The notes beneath the pieces were generated by a model, which worked only from the letters and a program-made list of their open reading frames with translations, ran no database searches and was not told the origin of the DNA. Shown here piece after piece: positions 1-7,833 of a DNA stretch of 64,000 nt; positions within the stretch are counted from its first letter, which is position 1, and each line of letters begins with the position of its first letter. The stretch spans positions 1-64,000 of the forward strand of contig JAEZRM010000064.1 in NCBI GenBank assembly GCA_023412805.1, read 5' to 3'. Position numbers and translations under genes: made by a program. This DNA is from Pseudomonadota bacterium (lineage in GTDB: Bacteria; Pseudomonadota; Alphaproteobacteria; Rhizobiales; Hyphomicrobiaceae).

Positions 1-146
1 GCATGGTGCACAGCGATGGCCAGACCTACTTCACAGTCAACGCCACCAAGGATCAGCTTATGGCGGCGCCCGACTATGTGAGGCCGGCAAAGGCCGCACG
101 TCAGGCCCCGACGCCCACCGGCGCCGGGGGCGGGACGACCCGCTAA
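1..146 (+). CDS. C-terminal end of an unidentified protein (partial)
   Basis: An open frame enters from the left edge and stops at TAA 144-146. Only about 47 residues are visible. They read as a short folded segment (HSDGQTYFTVNATKDQL) followed by a Pro/Ala/Gly/Thr-rich tail ending GGGTTR. The ATG at position 3 is probably an internal methionine, because the segment starts abruptly. The folded part resembles the end of a PRC-barrel-like domain and the next gene is a PRC-barrel protein, but this is too short to name. A strong hairpin follows the stop, consistent with a real gene end. Confidence 0.5.
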   Translation, partial: MVHSDGQTYFTVNATKDQLMAAPDYVRPAKAARQAPTPTGAGGGTTR

Positions 147-154
147 GTGGACTG

Positions 155-178
155 AAGGGGCGCCACGCGGCGCCCCTT
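155..178 (+). terminator. Rho-independent-type terminator
   Basis: A perfect 8-bp GC stem (GGGGCGCC 157-164 with GGCGCCCC 169-176) closes a four-base loop. It is extended by two A-T pairs and followed by a short pyrimidine-rich tail. It lies 9 bases after the stop of the partial gene. Confidence 0.75.
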
Positions 179-254
179 CTGCTTAAGGCACGCGATGCGG
201 GGCATTGCCCCTATTGCGTTGAGACCGGCAACTCGAACATAAAAGGAGGGCCAC

Positions 255-614
255 ATGGCCTCGGCAACACAGCATCCCAATCATCAGCTCATCTCGAGCG
301 AAGATGTCGAAGGCACGAACGTCTACGGCGCCGGTGAGTCAAAGGTCGGCGAGATCGATCATCTCATGATCGACAAGCTGTCGGGCAAAGTAACCTATGC
401 CGTCATGAGCTTTGGCGGTTTCCTCGGCCTCGGTCACAGTCACTACCCGGTGCCTTGGGCCGCGCTGAAGTACGATCCTGCCATCGGTGGCTATCGCACC
501 GGTATCACCGAGCAGCAGCTCCGCGATGCGCCCGAATTCAGCGACGACATCTGGGGCGATCGCAATTGGGAGACACGGACGCATGAGCACTACGGCGTAC
601 CCATGTATCCCTGA
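255..614 (+). CDS. PRC-barrel domain protein
   Basis: A 119-residue protein whose start is fixed by a good AAGGAGGG ribosome site just upstream. Residues about 10-85 carry the PRC-barrel pattern: an initial strand (LISSEDVEGTNVYG), then a glycine turn and GEIDHLMIDKLSGKVTYAVM, the usual strand-turn-strand signature. The rest is an acidic, Trp-containing tail (DDIWGDRNW). PRC-barrels occur in RimM, in photosynthetic reaction-centre H subunits and as stand-alone stress-associated proteins in Rhizobiales. This one is soluble and free-standing, like the last group. It is probably monocistronic, with a hairpin about 30 bases after the stop. Its exact role is unknown. Confidence 0.85.
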   Translation: MASATQHPNHQLISSEDVEGTNVYGAGESKVGEIDHLMIDKLSGKVTYAVMSFGGFLGLGHSHYPVPWAALKYDPAIGGYRTGITEQQLRDAPEFSDDIWGDRNWETRTHEHYGVPMYP

Positions 615-642
615 TCTCGCGTAGCATCTTCTAAGCTTGGAG

Positions 643-670
643 CGCGCTTGCCGATACCTCGGCAGGCGCG
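643..670 (+). terminator. Stem-loop after the PRC-barrel gene
   Basis: Arms CGCGCTTGCCGA (643-654) and TCGGCAGGCGCG (659-670) pair over 12 bp with one G-U wobble and a four-base loop. A weakly T-rich stretch follows. It probably ends the PRC-barrel transcript before the amidohydrolase gene. Confidence 0.55.
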
Positions 671-750
671 TTCGCATTTGTGAACCGGCATCTGCGGAGA
701 TAATCTCGCGACAAAGAGAAGGGATAAAAAAGCGCAGGGAGCCCGAAGGA

Positions 751-1557
751 ATGGCCATCATCGATGCCCAGGTACATCTCTGGGCCAAAGGCACGCCGAC
801 GCATTTGCATCTCGAACGGCCCTATCTTGCCGATGAGGCCATTCGTGGCATGGACGAAGCCGGCATCGATGGTGCCATCCTCCACCCGCCGATGTGGGAT
901 CCGGACTCGAACGAGCTCGCTGTCGAAGCGGTAAAAGCCTATCCGGGACGCTTTGCCATCCTCGGCAATTTTCCGCTGAACAAACCGGAGAGCCGCGCGC
1001 TCGTTCCGACGTGGAAGCAGCGGCCTGGCATGCTCGGTCTGCGCTTTTACTTCAGCTCACCCGAGCGGCGTAGCTGGCCGCTCGACGGTACGATCGATTG
1101 GCTCTGGCCAGCCGTAGAGAAAGCGGGATTGCCCGTGGCCGTGCTCGCCGACTACTGGCTGCCGCGCCTCGGTGAGATCGCGGCTCAGCATCCTGACTTA
1201 AAGCTCATCGTGGATCACATGGGGGCCGAGCGCATCTACAAGGGCGGCGATGCGGCGTTCGCCAGCATGAAGGAGCTGACCGCACTCGCGAGGCATCCGA
1301 ACATCGCCGTGAAGCTGACGGGCGGGCCGTTCTACGCTGACGATGCCTATCCATTCCTCAGCCTGCACGCGCCTTATCGCGCGCTTTACGACGCGTTCGG
1401 TCCGCGCCGGCTGTTCTGGGGCACGGACATCACCAAGATGCCCTGCTCGTGGCAGCAGTGCGTCACGCACTTCCAGGAGATCGACTGGATACCTGAAGCG
1501 GACAAAAAACTCATGATGGGCGACGCCGTCTGCGACTGGATCGGCTGGAATCGCTAA
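751..1557 (+). CDS. Amidohydrolase family protein (COG3618/Amidohydro_2-like)
   Basis: A 268-residue TIM-barrel hydrolase. The ATG at 751 is preferred over upstream in-frame starts because the conserved first strand (MAIIDAQVHLW) begins there and GAAGGA precedes it. Family landmarks are the GMDEAGIDGAILHPPMW region, LGLRFYFSSPE, the LIVDHMGAER strand near residue 150 and LFWGTDITKM near residue 220, whose Asp is the usual catalytic or metal residue. Relatives include 2-pyrone-4,6-dicarboxylate lactonase and L-fuconolactonase, so a lactone or related ring-opening hydrolysis is likely. The first motif is DAQVH rather than DxHxH, so the usual paired histidine site is incomplete. The substrate is unknown. 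The gene converges on pta, overlapping it by 4 bases at the stops. Confidence 0.75.
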   Translation: MAIIDAQVHLWAKGTPTHLHLERPYLADEAIRGMDEAGIDGAILHPPMWDPDSNELAVEAVKAYPGRFAILGNFPLNKPESRALVPTWKQRPGMLGLRFYFSSPERRSWPLDGTIDWLWPAVEKAGLPVAVLADYWLPRLGEIAAQHPDLKLIVDHMGAERIYKGGDAAFASMKELTALARHPNIAVKLTGGPFYADDAYPFLSLHAPYRALYDAFGPRRLFWGTDITKMPCSWQQCVTHFQEIDWIPEADKKLMMGDAVCDWIGWNR

Positions 1558-2552
1558 TTTCGAATGGCACGCGCGAGCGTCACAGCGACCGTTGCCACGA
1601 TGTCCGCGACGCTGGCGCCGCGCGAAAGATCCGAGACAGGGCGCGCAAAGCCCTGCAAGAAAGGTCCGATGGCCTGCGCGCCGGCGAGTTCCTGGGTCAG
1701 CTTGTAGCCGATATTGCCGGAATCGAGATCAGGGAAGACGAGCACATTGGCTTGTCCGGCGACGGCGCTTTCGTCCTTCACCTTCTTGGCCGCAACGGCG
1801 CTTGAAAGTGCGGCGTCGGCCTGCAGCTCGCCGTCGATCATGAGCGCCGGCGCGCGCGATCTGACAAGCGCGAGTGCGGCGTGAACTTTATCGACGCGCG
1901 GATGTGTAGCGCTGCCATGCGTGGAGAAAGACAGCATCGCGACGCGCGCGGGCACGCCGAGCAGGACCTCCGCGCTTGCTGCCGAGGCGATGGCGATATC
2001 TGCCAGCTCTTCCGGATCGGGATCGGCGTTCACTGCGCAGTCGGCGAAAATGAGCGCGCGCTCGGCGATGCCTGCGCGGGCAGGTATCATCATGAGGAAG
2101 TAGCTCGAAGGCGTGGCAATGCCGGGCGCGGGCCCGATGGTCATGAGCCCGGCTTCGATGACACGCCGTGTCGGATTGGCGACGCCGGCGACAAGCGCCT
2201 CGGCTCGGCCTACGGCAACGAGAGCGCCGCCGAAATAGAGCGGCTTCTTCACGAGGCGTGCCGCCGTCCGTTCGTTCATGCGCTCGCGGGTGGCCGCGAC
2301 ATGGCCGGCGAGCTCGGAACTGGCGGCGTCGTGCTCTGGATCGAGTATGATGATCTCATCCGCAGGCGCGCCCAAGGCCTCGAGCTCGGCCCGCGCGGCG
2401 TTGGTATCCCCGGTCAGCACGATCGGGCGGGCGATGCCATTGCGCGCGAGTTCGATCGCGGCGCGCAGAATGCGCCCATCCTCGCCCTCGGGCAGGACCA
2501 CGCGCAATCCACGTCCCTTTACGGCCGCCATGCACGAGGCAATGATATCCAT
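1554..2552 (-). CDS. pta: Phosphate acetyltransferase (short form)
   Basis: A 332-residue PTA_PTB-domain enzyme that interconverts acetyl-CoA and acetyl phosphate (EC 2.3.1.8). The start MDIIASCMAAVKG places the protein at the normal short-Pta length, without the N-terminal DRTGG domain of the E. coli form. Typical segments are VVLPEGEDGRI at the start, the PARAGIAERALIFADCAVN region, AMLSFSTHGSATHPRVDKV and the C-terminal VLVFPDLDSGNIGYKLTQEL. No acetate kinase gene lies next to it. It is transcribed divergently from a citrate synthase gene, so two acetyl-CoA-consuming enzymes share one 122-bp control region. It could act in acetate or acetyl-phosphate metabolism. Phosphate butyryltransferase is a less likely alternative. 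Confidence 0.88.
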   Translation of the reverse strand: MDIIASCMAAVKGRGLRVVLPEGEDGRILRAAIELARNGIARPIVLTGDTNAARAELEALGAPADEIIILDPEHDAASSELAGHVAATRERMNERTAARLVKKPLYFGGALVAVGRAEALVAGVANPTRRVIEAGLMTIGPAPGIATPSSYFLMMIPARAGIAERALIFADCAVNADPDPEELADIAIASAASAEVLLGVPARVAMLSFSTHGSATHPRVDKVHAALALVRSRAPALMIDGELQADAALSSAVAAKKVKDESAVAGQANVLVFPDLDSGNIGYKLTQELAGAQAIGPFLQGFARPVSDLSRGASVADIVATVAVTLARAIRN

Positions 2553-2674
2553 ACGCGTCTCCCCGGACCGCCCTGCGAAACTGGGCTCGAATCTCGAATG
2601 CTCTTGTAGGTGATGGCAGGAATGGTGCAAGTACCGGTCCGGGATTTGATACGAAACGGCTCGGGAGACAGACC

Positions 2675-3820
2675 ATGACCGAACCAACGAACGAGCCCCG
2701 CATCTACCGGGGTCTCAAGGACGTCTACTTCGAGCGGTCGGGCACGACGTTCATCGACGGCAAGGCCGGAGAGTTGCGTTATCGCGGCTATTCGATCCAC
2801 GATCTCGCGGCCCATTCCTGCTTCGAGGAGGCGGCCTACCTGCTCATGCACGGTGAGCTGCCGACCGCTGCGGAGCTCGCGGCCTTCGACGCGGAGCTCA
2901 AGACCGCGCGCTCTCTGCCGGCCGAGATTCTCGACGTGATCCGGCTCGTGCAGCACGCGCATCCCATGGACGTGCTGCGGACCGCGGTTTCGGCGCTCGC
3001 GGCCTTCGATCCCGAGACAGCAGATACCTCGCGTGCGGCCACGATCCGCAAGGGCGTGCGGCTTTCCTCGCAGGTACCCATGATCGTCGCCGCGCACGAG
3101 CGCATCCGCAACGGTCTCGCGCCCCTGGTGCCCGACCCCGCGCTGGGCCATGCGGCAAACTTCCTCTGGCTGCTGAAAGGTGAGAAGCCTTCAGGCGATG
3201 CGGCGAAGTTGCTCGATACGGACCTCGTGCTTCACGCCGAGCACGGCTCGAACGCATCCTCGTTCACCGCGCGCGTGGTGATCGGCACCGATGCCAACAT
3301 CCATGCGGCGATCACAGCGGCGATCGCGGCGCTCTCGGGGCCTGCGCACGGTGGCGCTGCCGAGGACGTCATGCGCATGGCGGAGGAGATCGGTGATCCG
3401 GCCAACACGGCCGCTTACGTGAAGGCCAAGCGCGCCGCGAAAGAGCCCATTACCGGCTTCGGTCATCGCGTCTATCGCGCGGAAGATCCGCGCGCACGTC
3501 ACATGCGCGAAGGCGTGAAACGCCTGTCGAAGGAAATGGGCGAGCCGAAGTGGTATGAGATCCTCGAGTCGCTGGTCGCCGAGATGAAGCCGTACGCGCG
3601 GCACGGCGTGAACGTGAACGTCGACTTCTATTCCGGCGTTATCTACTACCTGCACAAAATTCCGAAGGACCTGTTCGTGCCGATCTTTGCCGTCGGCCGC
3701 GTACCGGGGTGGACCGTGCAGATCATCGAGCAGCTCGACAACAACATTCTCATACGTCCGCTGACGCTTTACACGGGGCCGGAGGCGCGGCCTTACGTGC
3801 CGATCAATGCGCGCGGATAG
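2675..3820 (+). CDS. Citrate synthase (citrate/2-methylcitrate synthase family)
   Basis: A 381-residue cytosolic enzyme that condenses acetyl-CoA (or propionyl-CoA) with oxaloacetate. A GGGAGA ribosome site precedes the ATG. The catalytic residues of the family are present: His in the SGPAHGGAAEDV segment, His in ITGFGHRVYRAEDPR, and Asp in VNVNVDFYSG. The length and the N-terminal RGLKDVYFERSGTTFIDG start match the short, dimeric, Gram-positive-like citrate synthases that also include 2-methylcitrate synthase, rather than the longer NADH-regulated E. coli type. No prpB or prpD lies nearby, so citrate synthase is the simpler call. A strong bidirectional terminator follows. Confidence 0.88.
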   Translation: MTEPTNEPRIYRGLKDVYFERSGTTFIDGKAGELRYRGYSIHDLAAHSCFEEAAYLLMHGELPTAAELAAFDAELKTARSLPAEILDVIRLVQHAHPMDVLRTAVSALAAFDPETADTSRAATIRKGVRLSSQVPMIVAAHERIRNGLAPLVPDPALGHAANFLWLLKGEKPSGDAAKLLDTDLVLHAEHGSNASSFTARVVIGTDANIHAAITAAIAALSGPAHGGAAEDVMRMAEEIGDPANTAAYVKAKRAAKEPITGFGHRVYRAEDPRARHMREGVKRLSKEMGEPKWYEILESLVAEMKPYARHGVNVNVDFYSGVIYYLHKIPKDLFVPIFAVGRVPGWTVQIIEQLDNNILIRPLTLYTGPEARPYVPINARG

Positions 3821-3837
3821 GGAGACCGGCGACAACG

Positions 3838-3868
3838 AAAAAGGCCAGCCTTGCGGCTGGCCTTTCTC
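3838..3868 (+). terminator. Bidirectional terminator between citrate synthase and the RG-rich gene
   Basis: A perfect 11-bp stem, AAAGGCCAGCC (3840-3850) with GGCTGGCCTTT (3855-3865), has a four-base loop. An A-run lies on the left and T/C-rich sequence on the right. It suits termination from both convergent genes. Confidence 0.85.
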
Positions 3869-3888
3869 TTTGATCTCAGTCGAAGCTC

Positions 3889-4383
3889 TTACCAGTAACG
3901 GCAATTGTAGTAGCGATTGCGCCAGTACCGGCTGCCGGTGCGCTGCCACTTGCGATAGTAATACCGGCAGCTGCTGCCATAGTAGTAGCCGCCGCCGTAG
4001 AAGAACGGAATCCCGGCACCAATGATGACGCTGCGGCGCCAACCGCGATGGCGGTGGCGTCGCCCGCCGTAGTAGGCCCAATGACGGCGATAGCTGCGGC
4101 CGCCGTAGTAGCGGCGGCTGCTGAACCTGCGTCCGCCATAGAAGCCACCGCGACGCACGCTGCGGCTACCTCGGAAGCTACGGCCACCCCTGAAGCTGTG
4201 CCCACGGAAGCTACGGCCCCCACGGAAACCGCGGCCGCCGCGCCGCCTCACCTGCTCCACCGCACTCTCTGGCGTAGCAATTTTCGGTGCAATTGATGGC
4301 GCCGCATTCGTTGTGGTCGCCTGCCCGGGCATGAGCATGAGCCCCGCAGCGGCCACCGCCGACAATGCGAGAGTTCTGAACAT
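3889..4383 (-). CDS. Secreted Arg/Gly/Tyr-rich low-complexity protein
   Basis: A 164-residue protein of unknown function. An N-terminal Sec signal peptide (MFRTLALSAVAAAGLMLMPG, likely cut near ATTTNAA) is followed by a short linker. From about residue 45 there is a strongly basic region of repeated GGRSFRG/FRGGRSFRG units, then RRYYGGRSYRR and RRHRHRGWRR. A hydrophobic glycine patch (IIGAGIPFFYGGGYYYG) and a Tyr/Arg-rich tail with two cysteines finish the protein. Similar small exported RG- and GY-rich proteins occur in Hyphomicrobiales. They may bind the envelope, nucleic acid or polyanions, which is inference only. It is separate from its neighbours, with its own upstream gap. Confidence 0.65.
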   Translation of the reverse strand: MFRTLALSAVAAAGLMLMPGQATTTNAAPSIAPKIATPESAVEQVRRRGGRGFRGGRSFRGHSFRGGRSFRGSRSVRRGGFYGGRRFSSRRYYGGRSYRRHWAYYGGRRHRHRGWRRSVIIGAGIPFFYGGGYYYGSSCRYYYRKWQRTGSRYWRNRYYNCRYW

Positions 4384-4555
4384 CCGAATGTCCTCCGAAC
4401 TTGTCCAAGATTAACCCGGCGTAAGGCAGAAACTCGTCGTTTGTGTGATTAGTTGCAAGTGCAGGCCCAATATTCACGATGAACACTTATTCATGCCGCG
4501 AGAATATCGGCCTCTTTGCAGAAGGTCTGATGCATTTTCTGCCGGAGTTGTTGCC

Positions 4556-5272
4556 CTAATGCGTCAGCCGCGTTCCGAAATACACGTCCGCAAGGCTCCG
4601 GTCGCGGCGCATGTCGCTTGTCGCTGCGTCCGCGACGACGCGCCCTTCGGCGAGCAGAAGGGACCGCGGGCAGAGGGCCTCGACGGCCGCGACCTGGTGT
4701 TCGATGAGCAGGATTGCCGTATCGGGGTCAAATGCACGACCGATGAGTGCCACCACCTGATCGGACTCAGCCTGTGACAGCCCGCCCGTCGGCTCGTCAG
4801 CGAGCAGGAGCCTCGGTCGTTGTGCGACGGCGCGTGCAATCTCCAGGCGACGCTGGTCGTAGAAGCCGAGGTCGCCGGCAAGGGCATCGCGCCGCGGGCT
4901 GAGACCGGCGATATCGAGAGCGGCGAGCGCGGCCTCGCGCGCAGCGTGGGAGGTTGTCGCGGCCGCGCCCGCAGCCGGCAAAACATTGTCGAGCACGCTC
5001 AGACGATGAAAAAGGCGCACGCTCTGGAACGTGCGCGCGACGCCGGCGGCGGCGATCCGATGTGGTGCCAGGCCCGAGATCGCCCGCCCGTCGAGACGAA
5101 TGCTACCGCCGGCAAGCGCAACGAGTCCGGAGATGGCATTGAAGAGCGTCGTCTTGCCCGAGCCATTCGGTCCGAGCACGCCGATGCGCGTGCCTGCCGG
5201 AATGCTGACGGTGAGACCCGCCAGGGCCTCGACGCCGTCGAAGCGGACGCGGAGGTCGTCAATCTTCAGCAT
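4556..5272 (-). CDS. livG: LIV-type ABC transporter ATP-binding protein (LivG-like, second copy)
   Basis: A 238-residue cytoplasmic ATPase of a branched-chain amino acid/amide (HAAT) importer. Walker A is GPNGSGKTT near residue 34. The LivG-type signature region is LGFYDQRRLEIARA, the Walker B is LLLADEPTGGL and the switch His follows in ILLIEHQ. It is the last gene of the minus-strand importer operon, and its start overlaps the end of the preceding livM by 14 bases. It pairs with the second livH/livM set. The operon has only one LivF-type ATPase, so this LivG probably works as a heterodimer with that shared LivF. Confidence 0.88.
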   Translation of the reverse strand: MLKIDDLRVRFDGVEALAGLTVSIPAGTRIGVLGPNGSGKTTLFNAISGLVALAGGSIRLDGRAISGLAPHRIAAAGVARTFQSVRLFHRLSVLDNVLPAAGAAATTSHAAREAALAALDIAGLSPRRDALAGDLGFYDQRRLEIARAVAQRPRLLLADEPTGGLSQAESDQVVALIGRAFDPDTAILLIEHQVAAVEALCPRSLLLAEGRVVADAATSDMRRDRSLADVYFGTRLTH

Positions 5273-6167
5273 GACGCCGCCTCCGCAAGGCTCGCCGGAT
5301 GCGGCTGACCGCGACCTCGTCGAGGAGGCCGCGCGGACGCACGATCAGCAGCACTGCAACGAGTCCACCGAACACGATCATGCGATAGCCGTGGAAGATC
5401 CGCGTCGATTCGAGCAGCCCGATATCGATGAGCACGCCGAGCAGCGGACCGAAAGCCGTCCCGAGGCCGCCGATCAGGCCGTATGCGAGTGCGTGAACCC
5501 CGAGCATGATGTCGAAGCTCTTCGGCTCGACATACGTCATGAGGTGCGCATAAAGGCCGCCGCCGAGCCCGGCGACGGCTCCTGCCGAGACCGCCGCGAT
5601 CATGCGCACACGCATGACGTTGATGCCGTGGACTTCCGCCAGCAATGGATCTTCGCCGATCTGGCGCAGCATCCGACCGGCGCGCGTGCGCTCGATGATG
5701 CACAGGATGGCGAGCACTGCCGCGAGCAGCGCGTAGACGATCAGGCACGTTTCGAGCGGCGAAACATCGTTGACGAAGAAATAGCGGATATCACGGAAGC
5801 CATCGACGCCATCCGGCCCGCTCTCGACGCCGCCGATGTCGCGACGATAGACGAAGAGTTCGGCGGCGATGCGCATCATCTCGGCAAAGGCGAGCGTCGC
5901 CATGGCAAAATAGATGCCGCTCAGGCGGAGCGTCGCGAGGCCGACGAGGCCCGCCGCGGCGCCTGCGGTCACGGCGCCAAGGACGAGCGCGCCTGCGAAC
6001 GGCCACTGCCACATGACCGTCGCGATACCGGCTGTATAGGCGCCGATGCCGAAGTAGGCCTGCTGTCCGAACGAGATCTGGCCTGAAAGCAGCAGGATGT
6101 AGGCCGACAGAGCGACGAAGGAGACCATCCCGATATTGCTGAGGATCGTGATGAGATAGCTGTCCAT
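5259..6167 (-). CDS. livM: LIV-type ABC transporter permease (LivM-like, second copy)
   Basis: A 302-residue inner-membrane permease (BPD_transp_2 family). The start MDSYLITILSNIG is chosen because a GGAGG site lies just upstream; longer upstream versions would overlap the preceding livH. Several hydrophobic helices are visible. The family landmarks are GQISFGQQAYFGIGAYTAGI, the EAA-like loop ALAYGLIGGLGTAFGPLLG and a basic end (RRRRHAED). It follows livH2 by 17 bases. With LivH2 it forms the second membrane channel of the operon. Substrate identity cannot be read from the permease. Confidence 0.87.
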   Translation of the reverse strand: MDSYLITILSNIGMVSFVALSAYILLLSGQISFGQQAYFGIGAYTAGIATVMWQWPFAGALVLGAVTAGAAAGLVGLATLRLSGIYFAMATLAFAEMMRIAAELFVYRRDIGGVESGPDGVDGFRDIRYFFVNDVSPLETCLIVYALLAAVLAILCIIERTRAGRMLRQIGEDPLLAEVHGINVMRVRMIAAVSAGAVAGLGGGLYAHLMTYVEPKSFDIMLGVHALAYGLIGGLGTAFGPLLGVLIDIGLLESTRIFHGYRMIVFGGLVAVLLIVRPRGLLDEVAVSRIRRALRRRRHAED

Positions 6168-6184
6168 CGACCGACCTCCGCCGA

Positions 6185-7090
6185 TCAGACCCGTCGGCCG
6201 ACCGCCATCGTGCGGTCGAGCGCCTTCGCACCCATCAGGCCGCCGGGCCAGAAGGCGAGGATCACGAAAAGCAGTCCCCAGGCAACCATGTCGCGCACCT
6301 GTGGACCGAGGAACCATTGCGCGTGCGCTTCGAGCACGCCGAGCAGCAGCCCGCCGGCAATGGCGCCCTTCACCGATCCGAGGCCGCCGAGCATCATCGC
6401 GACGAGGCCTTTGGTGGTTGCCCACATGCCGATCATGGCGGTCACCTGCGCGTCCGTTGCGGCAATGAGAAAGCCGGCGAGGCCGCCGATGACCGAGGCG
6501 AGCACGAATGTCAGCATCATCACGCGCTGGACATGAATGCCGACGATCGCCGCCGCGCGCGGCTGATCGATCACCGCGCGGATGGCGAGGCCGAGCTTCG
6601 TGCGCGCGAGAATGTATGTGACGGCACTGGCGATCAGCAGCGTCGCGGCGAGCATGACGAGATGGTCCGCACGAAGCAGCAGCGGGCCGATTTCGAGCGG
6701 AGGTGCCGTAACGAGCGGCGGGAAGGGGTTCATGTGCCGCGGCAGCAAATGCATTGCCGCTTCTTCGATCTGCATCCAGAGCGCGAAGCTCGCGACCATG
6801 GAGGCTGTGCGTGCAGCCTCGCCGAACGGGCGGAAACAAAGCCGCTCGACATAGAGGCCGACGATCGCGGCGCCCGCAACCACGATCGCGAGGACGATAA
6901 GAATCGGCGCGCCGAAGGATATGAACGCGGCAGTGCCGAGATACACGCCGGCCATGATTGTTGGCCCATAGGCGAGGTTCAGCCGCCGCATGACACCGAA
7001 GATCAAGGTAAAGCCGATCGCGAGCAGCGCGTAGGAGGAGCCGATCATCAGCCCATCGAGCGTGTTCTGGGCGAGATCGACCGCCGCCAT
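6185..7090 (-). CDS. livH: LIV-type ABC transporter permease (LivH-like, second copy)
   Basis: A 301-residue membrane permease. It opens with the LivH pattern QNTLDGLMIGSSYALLAIGFTLIFGVMRRLN and carries VIGGLAG and MMLGGLGSVKGAIAGGLLLG near the cytoplasmic coupling loop. Roughly eight hydrophobic helices are visible. It starts one base beyond the livF stop, so it is translationally close to livF in the same operon. It is clearly divergent from the first LivH (9497-10375), which argues for an old duplication or a second recruited importer rather than a recent tandem copy. Confidence 0.87.
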   Translation of the reverse strand: MAAVDLAQNTLDGLMIGSSYALLAIGFTLIFGVMRRLNLAYGPTIMAGVYLGTAAFISFGAPILIVLAIVVAGAAIVGLYVERLCFRPFGEAARTASMVASFALWMQIEEAAMHLLPRHMNPFPPLVTAPPLEIGPLLLRADHLVMLAATLLIASAVTYILARTKLGLAIRAVIDQPRAAAIVGIHVQRVMMLTFVLASVIGGLAGFLIAATDAQVTAMIGMWATTKGLVAMMLGGLGSVKGAIAGGLLLGVLEAHAQWFLGPQVRDMVAWGLLFVILAFWPGGLMGAKALDRTMAVGRRV

Positions 7091-7091
7091 G

Positions 7092-7811
7092 TCACCTCGT
7101 CTCGCGGCTGGTGCCGAGGTAGGCGCGCTGGATCACCTCGTCCTCGGCAAGCTTGCCGGGTTCGCCCGAGAACGTTACGCGCCCCTGTTCCATGAGGTAG
7201 AAGTGATGCGCGACCTTCAGCGCCATATGCACATTCTGCTCGACGAGAAAGATCGTCACGCCATCCTTGTTGAGCTCGCCGACAATGCGGAAGATCTCAT
7301 CGACGATCAGCGGCGCAAGGCCGAGTGACGGCTCGTCCATGAGCAGGATGCGTGGCCGGCTCATCAGCGCCCGCGCGACGGCGAGCATCTGTTGTTCACC
7401 ACCAGATAGCGTGCCGGCGAGCTGCGCGCGCCGCTCCTTGAGGCGCGGGAAGCGCGTATACATGCGCTCGATGTCGACAGCGACTTCAGCGCTGTCGCGA
7501 CGCTGGTAGGCGCCGGCATCGAGGTTCTCGGCGACCGACATCTGCGGAAAGACGAGGCGGTTCTCGGGCACGAGCGCTAGTCCGCGCGCCACGATGGCTG
7601 CCGGCGACTGTCCGGTGATGTCATCGCCTGCGAGTTTGATCGTGCCGCGGCGTGGCTTCAGCACGCCGGCGACCGAGTACATGAGCGTCGTCTTGCCCGC
7701 GCCGTTGGGACCAAGCAGGCACGTGATACGCCCTTCCGCTGCGTTGAGCGTGACGCCCTTCAGCGCTTCGATCTTGCCGTAGGCCGTGACGATATCCTGG
7801 ACGTCGAGCAT
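7092..7811 (-). CDS. livF: LIV-type ABC transporter ATP-binding protein LivF
   Basis: A 239-residue cytoplasmic ATPase. The start at MLDVQDIVTAYG is used because the LivF core begins there; an upstream extension would be basic and unconserved. Walker A is GPNGAGKTT, the signature is LSGGEQQMLAVARAL, Walker B is ILLMDEPSLGLAP and the switch follows in FLVEQNVHMAL. This is the only LivF-type ATPase in the operon, sitting between the first HMG set and the second HM-G set. It probably partners both LivG proteins. Confidence 0.9.
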   Translation of the reverse strand: MLDVQDIVTAYGKIEALKGVTLNAAEGRITCLLGPNGAGKTTLMYSVAGVLKPRRGTIKLAGDDITGQSPAAIVARGLALVPENRLVFPQMSVAENLDAGAYQRRDSAEVAVDIERMYTRFPRLKERRAQLAGTLSGGEQQMLAVARALMSRPRILLMDEPSLGLAPLIVDEIFRIVGELNKDGVTIFLVEQNVHMALKVAHHFYLMEQGRVTFSGEPGKLAEDEVIQRAYLGTSRETR

Positions 7812-7833
7812 AAGGCACTGCCTCTCTTGAATC

